Shown: one piece after another, positions 1 to 5,101 of the stretch
Layout: each line of letters starts with the position of its first letter
Numbering within the stretch: the stretch's first letter is position 1
DNA from: Oligoflexia bacterium
Lineage (GTDB): Bacteria > Bdellovibrionota > UBA1018
Reading direction: 5' to 3'
Assembly (NCBI GenBank): GCA_025352185.1
Contig: JANXTV010000017.1
Span: 1 to 6,612 of the forward strand
Length of the DNA stretch: 6,612 nt
Notes under the pieces: generated by a model
Told to the model about the DNA's origin: nothing
What the model saw: only the letters and a program-made list of their open reading frames with translations
Database searches by the model: none
Program-made: the position numbers and the translations under genes

Positions 1-181
1 GTTGAAAGTTCCGAGACAGAAGGTTCCCGATTAACTCCCCCATCGTCGTACAAAGGAGCATGAGGACCCAATATCCAGGATTCAGCTTCGGCAGGTGATT
101 CATGGGGTCGGTCATATCAAAGTTTCTGGCCTTGAGAAGGACGATCCCGAAACTTTTTACTCCGGATAGGCCGTCACTCAT
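1..181 (-). CDS. COG4705-like integral membrane protein, N-terminal fragment cut by the window edge
   Basis: An open frame of 60 codons runs from an ATG at 181 off the left edge without a stop. A GGAG sequence four bases upstream of that ATG (minus strand, 186-189) is a reasonable ribosome binding site, and an in-frame TAG lies a few codons further upstream. From about residue 27 the protein reads MNHLPKLNPGYWVLMLLCTT followed by MGELIGNLLS. This resembles, from memory, the start of COG4705-type membrane-anchored proteins, which begin with a short K-V-P segment, then an F/Y-W pair and a T-T-x-G-E motif inside the first transmembrane helix. The first 26 residues do not look like that family, so translation might begin at the internal ATG at 103, although no ribosome binding site precedes it. 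The role of this family is not established, and a copper link would be guesswork. The rest of the gene lies outside the window. Confidence 0.5.
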   Translation of the reverse strand, partial: MSDGLSGVKSFGIVLLKARNFDMTDPMNHLPKLNPGYWVLMLLCTTMGELIGNLLSRNFQ

Positions 182-244
182 TTGGCTCCACGCATCCTAA
201 CCGCTTCACACTTAAGCCCTCGGTAGAAACACCGATAAAGAGGT

Positions 245-685
245 ATGAACTTTATCAAAAAAATTAATAAAATCGCCCACGCCGCTCCTGCCTTAATGGC
301 TCTCGGTCTCCTCGCATCGTGCGCATCGACCCCTTCGAAACTAGATTCCGACGCCCACGGGAACGCGAACCGGGCAACTGCCTCGTCGTTCGAGGGCGAT
401 ATTATTTTAGTGAGCGAATGTCGCGTTCAAAAAGTCATTGATACTTATGACTGGGGCGCCATCTGGGGCGACTCATCCGCTAAATACAGCACCTTCCAGT
501 TATCCTATGTGATGTGCGTCCGGACTTTGTCGGGTAAAAAGAAGAAATTAGTCGTGAAGAATTTCGATTTAGGGTTTTTCGAGGATAACGACACCGCCGA
601 AGTAACGGGAAACTTGCAGCGGAAATGCGAAAGCTTCCGCGCCGATCTGAAAAATCTCGAAATTTCGAATAAATCCTGCCCGTAA
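245..685 (+). CDS. Small cysteine-rich lipoprotein of unknown function (146 aa)
   Basis: The N-terminus has a Lys-rich segment (KKINK), a hydrophobic stretch and a lipobox L-A-S-C with the lipidated cysteine at residue 26, so this should be an envelope lipoprotein. Without D at position +2 after the cysteine (it is A-S), outer-membrane sorting is the default expectation in proteobacteria. The mature part has four further cysteines (C59, C91, C128, C145), enough for two disulfides, a central aromatic patch (residues 68-90) and a basic run of four lysines near 98-101. I do not recognise the family. The start is unusual: an AAGAGG Shine-Dalgarno match (238-243) is separated from the ATG by a single base. 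An in-frame TAA directly upstream excludes an earlier start. It diverges from the partial membrane gene on its left and converges on the copper operon on its right, so it need not belong to the copper system. Confidence 0.8.
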   Translation: MNFIKKINKIAHAAPALMALGLLASCASTPSKLDSDAHGNANRATASSFEGDIILVSECRVQKVIDTYDWGAIWGDSSAKYSTFQLSYVMCVRTLSGKKKKLVVKNFDLGFFEDNDTAEVTGNLQRKCESFRADLKNLEISNKSCP

Positions 686-712
686 TTATTTCCCGGAATA
701 CACGGACTGACC

Positions 713-1324
713 TTACTTCCCCACGTCGAAGAGAAATACTTTTTCTTCTCCGGGAGTAAGTACCTTCACCGCCCAAGGCCCCGGCATGGAGAAAATCACC
801 TTCGTCTGGTAGCTGTCCGGCGCTTCTTTTACTTTTGGCTCATCCGTTCCCATGTCCATACTCGTCATCGTGACTCGCACTTTCACCGGAACGCCTTTCA
901 CCGCCGCTCCCGCTTTCAGCAAACGGAACGTAAACAGATTCGCCCCGACTTTCGGAGGGCTCGGCACGATTTTACTCTCGTAAACGAACTTCACCGTCTC
1001 GGTAGCCGAACCAGCGTGGGCGGAATGCCCGGACGAAGCGACCGGTTTCATCGCCCCTTTCGCGGCCGGGTCGTTCATATCCATTCCTTCGAATCCCGAA
1101 CCCTCCACCATCATCAGATTCATCATGCGAACCTCGGGTTCCTGATCCCCAAAGCCCCTTTGTTCCAGGAGTTCTTCGCCCTGATCCTTTGTGCTTACCG
1201 AATAAGTTTTTTTAGGTTTCACGAGCGGTAGGCCGGTCATCCCTTGAACGCTTTCGGCACCCGCCGCGCTCAGGATGAGTAGGCTCGAAAATACAGCGAC
1301 GAAGTGGATTTTTTTCGTGTTCAT
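713..1324 (-). CDS. Periplasmic YtkA/FixH-like protein with Met- and His-rich segments (203 aa), last gene of the oxidase operon
   Basis: A signal peptide (KK at 4-5, hydrophobic core, cleavage probably after AAGA near residue 23) sends the protein to the periplasm. The C-terminal 95 residues or so look like a YtkA-like immunoglobulin-type domain: a conserved core strand near 130, the M-T-S-M-D-M-G segment at 133-139, and the late M-P-G-P-W motif at 170-174. That fold is often found in copper loci and in FixH-type cytochrome oxidase assembly factors. In front of it lies a linker with methionine clusters (residues 67-83, six Met) and an H-S-A-H motif (100-103), both plausible soft-metal ligands. 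The start ATG has GAGG seven bases upstream (1332-1335), overlapping the stop of the preceding barrel gene, with only 10 bp between the genes. Copper binding or transfer, analogous to CopC, is inferred from context. The domain assignment itself is fairly secure. Confidence 0.75.
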   Translation of the reverse strand: MNTKKIHFVAVFSSLLILSAAGAESVQGMTGLPLVKPKKTYSVSTKDQGEELLEQRGFGDQEPEVRMMNLMMVEGSGFEGMDMNDPAAKGAMKPVASSGHSAHAGSATETVKFVYESKIVPSPPKVGANLFTFRLLKAGAAVKGVPVKVRVTMTSMDMGTDEPKVKEAPDSYQTKVIFSMPGPWAVKVLTPGEEKVFLFDVGK

Positions 1325-1334
1325 CGGTCGGCCT

Positions 1335-2540
1335 CTAATTCGGAATATACTGATGTTGCTGGTTCAGAAGGGTACGACGCGGAGTCAGATGCGGATTAAT
1401 CGTACTCTCGAAACTAAAGACGAATCCCACCTCTAGAGTCTGCTCATATTTAACTCCGTTCGACTGGACGGCCGCGAGGGAACGGTCCCGGCTTTGCCCC
1501 TGATATTGCCCGACGAGGTCGAATCCTTGCCCGAGACGCTTCACGCCGGTTAAGGCGGCCCCGATGGACCGAGAGTCGTCGATTGAAAAGTAATTTCTAT
1601 AGCCGCCGGTTAAAGAAAGCTGGTAGCCGAGTTGCCCGAAAGGATTCGAAAGATAGCGGATGGCAATCGTTACCGCATTCGAATCTCCGCGAAAACTATC
1701 GGTCGCGCTCGAAAACGAACGGAGCGCGCTCCCAAACGTAACGATATTCTGGATGCGGAAGTCCCACCGATTCGTCACGCTCTCATTTAAATTAATCGTT
1801 CCTCCCGCAAAGACCTGATGGAGTCCGTGGGACGAATCCAAAAGAAAATGTTGGAACCCGAGCCCCCACGACGGAACTCTTTGAAATGCTTCCATTCCGG
1901 GCGGGCCCAGATATTCGAAAGTGGCGCCGAATGCATTAATTCCCGTTTCGGTCCCCGACCCCGAAGTATTAATCAGGTGCTGAACGTGGAAATTCTGGAA
2001 ATACTTTAACCCTTGATTCGTTGTTACCGACGCGACGTTAGAGTAACGATGCTCTTCGGCGTTTCGCCCGTCCGAAAAAGGGTCGAGTGGGTTCGATAGA
2101 GTAACGAGATCGTCCCCACGAATGGTCGGGAAATCAACGAGGTGGGCGGTGGGATTATCGGCACGACCGATGAGGGCCTCAAATTTTTCGCTCTGGTAGT
2201 CGAGAAACGCCTGGTTCAAGAAAAGTTGGGTCGTTTTTCCTTCGTTCGTCTCATCTAAAGTAAGCCACCCTAATCCCGTGCTCCCGATCCCCTTCCCATC
2301 GCCGAGACGTTGGGCCGCCCCGACCAGCAGGGCGGAATCGCTGAAATTAACCCCGGCCTCCCCGTTCCCGTGAGACGAAGTTTTAGAATAATTCAGCGTC
2401 GCCGCTCCGACCCCCCCGATACTGAGCTGGGGTGTCGTGCTCTGGTCATCTGGGATCGGCACAGGTTGGGCCTGTGTCGCCCACACCGACTGGACGTGGA
2501 GGAGTGCCAAAATTAAAATCGGGGATACGATTTTCTTCAT
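1335..2540 (-). CDS. Outer-membrane beta-barrel protein of a copper operon (401 aa)
   Basis: A classic signal peptide (MKK start, hydrophobic core, V-W-A cleavage near residue 21) is followed by alternating amphipathic strands rich in G, S, T, N and aromatics, typical of a porin-like beta-barrel. Recognisable segments are the first strand around I-G-G-V-G-A (residues 41-46), and an I-G-R-A-D-N/D-F-P-T-I-R-G-D-D block around 124-144, then N-P-L-D-P-F-S-D-G, which I associate with a family of porin-like proteins. The last strong strand (V-G-F-V-F-S-F) is followed by about 25 further residues rich in Q, H, P and N, so the protein does not end with the usual terminal aromatic. Its ATG overlaps the oxidase stop by four bases, and an AGGTGA ribosome binding site lies inside the oxidase gene (2545-2550), so translation is probably coupled. 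Position suggests the outer-membrane partner of the oxidase, like CopB, but the Met-rich N-terminus of CopB is absent. Confidence 0.75.
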   Translation of the reverse strand: MKKIVSPILILALLHVQSVWATQAQPVPIPDDQSTTPQLSIGGVGAATLNYSKTSSHGNGEAGVNFSDSALLVGAAQRLGDGKGIGSTGLGWLTLDETNEGKTTQLFLNQAFLDYQSEKFEALIGRADNPTAHLVDFPTIRGDDLVTLSNPLDPFSDGRNAEEHRYSNVASVTTNQGLKYFQNFHVQHLINTSGSGTETGINAFGATFEYLGPPGMEAFQRVPSWGLGFQHFLLDSSHGLHQVFAGGTINLNESVTNRWDFRIQNIVTFGSALRSFSSATDSFRGDSNAVTIAIRYLSNPFGQLGYQLSLTGGYRNYFSIDDSRSIGAALTGVKRLGQGFDLVGQYQGQSRDRSLAAVQSNGVKYEQTLEVGFVFSFESTINPHLTPRRTLLNQQHQYIPN

Positions 2541-3841
2541 GAACTCACCTGAACGATTTCCGGCACCTTCACTCCGTGCTCGGACGCATCCTCGTACATG
2601 AGCATCGTCATCATTCCCCCGGGGAATACGCCGTTATTCGTCGTCGATAGATCACTGTGATCATGAAAATGCCACATCCCGGGATTCGTTCCCTGAATAA
2701 TAATATCGGTGGTCGTTCCGGGATGGACCGCGACCGTATTTAAACGAACGGGCGCCGCGAGCGGTGCTCCGTCCTGAGCGACGTGCCAGAAATCGTGTCC
2801 GTGGAGATGCATGAAATGCGACATCGCCCCGGCGCCGACGAGTCGCACGCGGATATTTTCCCCGCTTCGGATCAGGAGTTCATCCGTCATCGGGTAGGAT
2901 TTACCGTTAATGAGGAAGTAATTAAAATTCGGGGTCGGATTCTGCCCACGCCGGGAGGAAACGTAAGGCGGAATGTAACCCGATTTTACGGCTTCGACGA
3001 AAGCCTTCTTATCGACGAACCAGCCCATCATTCGTCCGTTCATTTCCCGCATGAGCTTCGGCGACTCATTCATTTTCTGCATCGAACCCATCATGCGGAC
3101 CATTTCCTCCATCTCGCGCTCTACCCGAACGGTATCGACCTCGTTCAGGAGGAGCGTGTACTCACGAGTATAGGGAAAGACTCGGCGGACCAGGTCGTCT
3201 TTCGGCTCGATGATAAGAGAACCGAACATGCCCGCCTGGACGTGAAGGTTCGTCATATTATGGCAGTGGTAGAAATGGGTTCCGGAGGGTTGCGCGCGAA
3301 AAAGATATTTAAAGGTTTGGCCAGGCCCTACTCCCCACTGGGTTCCATTCGGGACCCCGTCCATTTCATTGGCCACCATAATTCCGTGCCAGTGAATGGT
3401 GTGAAATTCAGGCGAATTATTTTTAAAATGGACCAGAACCCAGTCCCCCTCCGTCACTCGAATCTCGGGTCCGGGATAAGTTCCGTTATAGGTGAATCCG
3501 TGGATCTTCACGCCCGGTAAGATTTCGTGGACGGAGATTCCCAGTTCGATTTCAAATTCCTGAATTTTCTCACCCGGCTTCGGTGCATCCCGTGGCGGGT
3601 AAAGGGGGTTCGTCGAAGCCGGATTAAACGTATTCGTCCAACCCTCGGTCTTTCCCCCAGCCACTCCCATCGTTTTATGAGAATTTTTAACGGCAGTGAC
3701 CGCTTGCGCGGGAGCACTCGCGAGCATCCCCACTCCCAGCGCGGCCGCACCACCCACACCCGCGAGCGAGATAAAATCCCGTCGGGTGAGCGCCGGGTCG
3801 TCACACCGAATATCTTCCTTACCTTCGCTCTTTTTGCTCAT
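2537..3841 (-). CDS. Tat-exported two-domain multicopper oxidase, probable Cu(I) oxidase (434 aa)
   Basis: The twin-arginine signal T-R-R-D-F-I (R20, R21) plus a hydrophobic segment ending A-Q-A (residue 47) indicates export of the folded protein. Domain 1 carries H147-x-x-H150-W-H152 and H192-C193-H194, then H200 and M205. By comparison with NirK, H147, C193, H200 and M205 form a type 1 copper site. Domain 2 carries H342-x-x-H345-L-H347 and H391-F-H393. The four HxH pairs (150/152, 192/194, 345/347, 391/393) give the eight ligands of a trinuclear O2-reducing centre. Phenylalanine replaces the type 1 cysteine in domain 2, so only domain 1 has a complete type 1 site, the arrangement called type C in two-domain oxidases. 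Between the domains, residues 244-272 hold ten methionines, as in Cu(I)-oxidising enzymes such as CueO. It heads the minus-strand operon. No good ribosome binding site lies close to the start, but AGGA is 13 bases upstream and a mini-ORF overlaps the ATG. Confidence 0.93.
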   Translation of the reverse strand: MSKKSEGKEDIRCDDPALTRRDFISLAGVGGAAALGVGMLASAPAQAVTAVKNSHKTMGVAGGKTEGWTNTFNPASTNPLYPPRDAPKPGEKIQEFEIELGISVHEILPGVKIHGFTYNGTYPGPEIRVTEGDWVLVHFKNNSPEFHTIHWHGIMVANEMDGVPNGTQWGVGPGQTFKYLFRAQPSGTHFYHCHNMTNLHVQAGMFGSLIIEPKDDLVRRVFPYTREYTLLLNEVDTVRVEREMEEMVRMMGSMQKMNESPKLMREMNGRMMGWFVDKKAFVEAVKSGYIPPYVSSRRGQNPTPNFNYFLINGKSYPMTDELLIRSGENIRVRLVGAGAMSHFMHLHGHDFWHVAQDGAPLAAPVRLNTVAVHPGTTTDIIIQGTNPGMWHFHDHSDLSTTNNGVFPGGMMTMLMYEDASEHGVKVPEIVQVSS

Positions 3842-3855
3842 AGCGGTCTTTTCAT
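3838..3855 (-). CDS. Possible five-codon leader mini-ORF overlapping the oxidase start
   Basis: On the minus strand an ATG at 3855 opens the frame M-K-R-P-L and stops with a TGA that overlaps the oxidase ATG in the ATGA configuration. AGG abuts the mini-ORF ATG directly, and AGGA is 13 bases from the oxidase ATG, which is too far for ordinary initiation there. Termination-reinitiation from this mini-ORF would be one way to start the oxidase. This may equally be chance, since a short frame of this length is common. Confidence 0.2.
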   Translation of the reverse strand: MKRPL

Positions 3856-3891
3856 CCTATTTCGTCAGGCAAGTAGATACGTTTTCGCCTC

Positions 3892-3897
3892 AGTATA
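3892..3897 (-). promoter_or_regulatory. Alternative -10 element for the oxidase operon
   Basis: The minus strand reads TATACT, five of six to the -10 consensus, about 50 bases upstream of the oxidase start. No convincing -35 hexamer sits at the right distance, so this would be a weak or activator-dependent promoter, or a chance match. Confidence 0.25.
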
Positions 3898-3901
3898 TGT
3901 G

Positions 3902-3939
3902 ACCCGCCTCGAATTTCATAAATATTCGGGGAAGCGGGT
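3902..3939. repeat. Imperfect two-part inverted repeat in the divergent intergenic region
   Basis: Outer arms ACCCGC (3902-3907) and GCGGGT (3934-3939) enclose inner arms CGAAT (3910-3914) and ATTCG (3924-3928) around an AT-rich loop. If the oxidase operon is transcribed from the promoter near 3981 this dyad falls in its untranslated leader and could fold. As DNA it could be a protein site. There is no T-run, so it is not a standard terminator. Confidence 0.4.
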
Positions 3940-3974
3940 GAATGCGGAGCGGGGCGGTGCGGCTAGACTCAGAG

Positions 3975-4003
3975 TTGACGGTTATACCCCTCTAGGGTAT
4001 CCA
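3975..4003 (+). promoter_or_regulatory. Candidate sigma-70 promoter of the csoR operon
   Basis: TTGACG (3975-3980), five of six to the -35 consensus, is followed after 17 bases by TATCCA (3998-4003), a poor -10 with only TAT matching. The CsoR-like palindrome fills the spacer and runs into the -10, the geometry expected for repression by blocking RNA polymerase. The leader to the ATG at 4065 would be about 55 bases. Confidence 0.5.
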
Positions 4004-4007
4004 TCAA
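3981..4007 (-). promoter_or_regulatory. Candidate divergent promoter of the multicopper oxidase operon
   Basis: On the minus strand TTGATG (4002-4007) and TATAAC (3981-3986, five of six to the -10 consensus) are 15 bases apart, a short spacer for sigma-70. The same palindrome lies between the two hexamers, so one bound repressor could block this promoter as well as the plus-strand one. The leader to the oxidase ATG would be roughly 130 bases and would include the inverted repeat at 3902-3939. Confidence 0.4.
3984..4000. promoter_or_regulatory. CsoR-type operator, ATACCC-N5-GGGTAT
   Basis: Six-base perfect inverted arms (3984-3989 and 3995-4000) flank a five-base centre. The G/C tract bounded by TA steps is the hallmark of operators bound by CsoR/RcnR (DUF156) repressors. 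It lies in the only long gap of the window, inside the core promoter of the operon that contains csoR. Assignment is by pattern and context; binding is not shown. Confidence 0.7.
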
Positions 4008-4034
4008 AGGATAGGTCCCGTAACTGTTTAACGA

Positions 4035-4050
4035 GTCTGCCGTTGCGGAC
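4035..4050 (+). promoter_or_regulatory. Small hairpin in the leader of the csoR operon
   Basis: GTCTGC (4035-4040) pairs with GCGGAC (4045-4050) around a CGTT loop: six base pairs including one G-U. It ends five bases before the GGGG ribosome binding site of the first gene (4056-4059). It could stabilise the transcript or affect ribosome access; no T-run follows, so it is not a terminator. Confidence 0.35.
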
Positions 4051-4064
4051 GATTTGGGGAATGA

Positions 4065-4655
4065 ATGAAAAATTTAGCTGCTTTGATGATTTCCGGTCTG
4101 AGTTTCGTCTCGTTAAATGCGAATGCGGGGGCCACGCCGGGGGTTGCGGGTGAACTCGGGCTCCATAAAACGGAGCGGCTCGTTGCCTTAAAAAAGGTGG
4201 ACGCATCACTTCCCACCCAAGTAGTCTCACTCGCGGCTTCCGCCGCCGGAGGCGGATTTAGCGTGCTCCTCACCGAAGGGGCCGATTCGACGGGAAAGGC
4301 ACGTACGCTTGCGTTAACTTCCGATAAGGACGGTAAAGTCCTTTCCTTTAAGGAACTATCGGCCGGCGCTCCGGCCGCCCCGATTGTCTTACCCGGTAAA
4401 AACGCGCTTTCGCTTCTGGAACTCGCGATGCATTGCTCGGAAGGGGAACTCATCGCTGGATCGGACGTTTGTAAAAAATCCGCCTTCGCTACGATGTACG
4501 GTGACCACTTTAAATCGGCGAGTCTCGTGGTTACGAAAGATAAGGCGGGGAAAGCGACCGGCGCGGAAATCTCGGTCCTGGGAGACGGGTTACCAAAAAC
4601 GATGATCGTCACTCTCGCGAATGACGGTAGCCTAGTGAGCTTAAACCAGAAGTAG
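4065..4655 (+). CDS. Secreted protein of unknown function, first gene of the csoR operon (196 aa)
   Basis: The N-terminus is a typical Sec signal peptide (MKN start, hydrophobic core, A-N-A cleavage at residue 21), leaving about 175 residues in the periplasm or outside. The mature protein has an early basic-amphipathic stretch (L-G-L-H-K-T-E-R-L-V-A-L-K-K, residues 31-44), a Gly/Ala-rich region, and one cysteine pair (C124 and C136) probably forming a disulfide loop. The last 50 residues alternate hydrophobic and polar in a beta pattern. I do not recognise a family. It has few Met and His residues, so it is not an obvious copper binder. The start has GGGGA at 4056-4060, four bases upstream. 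An overlapping ATG at 4061 is in another frame. It lies directly downstream of the CsoR-like operator and 15 bp before the cytochrome gene, so it is probably copper-induced and co-transcribed with csoR. Confidence 0.8.
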   Translation: MKNLAALMISGLSFVSLNANAGATPGVAGELGLHKTERLVALKKVDASLPTQVVSLAASAAGGGFSVLLTEGADSTGKARTLALTSDKDGKVLSFKELSAGAPAAPIVLPGKNALSLLELAMHCSEGELIAGSDVCKKSAFATMYGDHFKSASLVVTKDKAGKATGAEISVLGDGLPKTMIVTLANDGSLVSLNQK

Positions 4656-4670
4656 CCGCGGTAACCCTTT

Positions 4671-5081
4671 ATGAAGTTTAAATCTCCGTCCGAATTTTTT
4701 TTAGTATTACTCGTGGGAGCCCTGAGTGCTTGCGGTCCTTCCCACGATAAAAATTCGGACGGAGCCTTAAATTTATCCCAATCGAACCTCGAACCTACTT
4801 TTACGTCGATTCGAAAAAATGTGTTCGAAGCGAAGTGTACCGCTTGTCACGTCGGCGGCGGAGCCGCAGAAAAAGTACCGCTCACCGACTACGCGGCTCT
4901 CCTGGCGTCGCCTCGCGAATTAGTCCTGCCCGGGAATCCAGCCGAAAGCGCCATTATCCTTTCGATCGAGGCAACCGGAGATTCCCAGATGCCCCCACTC
5001 TCCTCGGGAAGCGGACATCTGAGTGATTTCGAAATATCTACCATCAGGTCTTGGATTCAAGACGGCGCCAAAGATAATTAG
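4671..5081 (+). CDS. Lipid-anchored mono-haem c-type cytochrome (136 aa)
   Basis: A short signal peptide ends in the lipobox L-S-A-C with lipidated C21, followed by a Ser/Asn-rich tether (22-45). The folded part is a small class I-like cytochrome c domain: the haem motif C56-T-A-C59-H60 covalently binds one haem, M107 in the Q-M-P-P segment is the likely second axial ligand, and the terminal helix carries W128 in the pattern I-R-x-W-I-x-x-G-A. The phrase F-x-A-K-C-x-x-C-H and the P-G-N-P-x-x-S motif (87-93) are typical of cytochromes of the PSCyt1-like group found in many periplasmic oxidoreductase systems. It should shuttle electrons at the membrane surface. There is little ribosome binding site (GGT eight bases upstream) and only 15 bp from the preceding gene, so translational coupling is likely. 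Its place between a secreted unknown and csoR implies copper-responsive expression. Confidence 0.88.
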   Translation: MKFKSPSEFFLVLLVGALSACGPSHDKNSDGALNLSQSNLEPTFTSIRKNVFEAKCTACHVGGGAAEKVPLTDYAALLASPRELVLPGNPAESAIILSIEATGDSQMPPLSSGSGHLSDFEISTIRSWIQDGAKDN

Positions 5082-5101
5082 AATAGATAACTAGGATCAA
5101 T

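Noticed and set aside
686..712. Bidirectional terminator between the lipoprotein gene and the YtkA-like gene
   Set aside because: The 27-bp gap contains no convincing inverted repeat with a T-tract.
2783..3520. A 245-codon open frame on the plus strand opposite the multicopper oxidase
   Set aside because: It lies wholly antisense to the copper-site motifs of a certain gene, has no domain or signal and reads as a composition effect, with many His from reversed oxidase codons.
3527..4153. A 208-codon plus-strand open frame crossing the divergent promoter region
   Set aside because: It overlaps the oxidase start, the operator and the first csoR-operon gene in another frame. Its composition is Arg/Ser-rich without motifs.
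4028..4612. A 194-codon minus-strand open frame opposite the secreted unknown
   Set aside because: The plus-strand frame has a proper signal peptide, ribosome binding site and operon context. The minus-strand frame has none of these.
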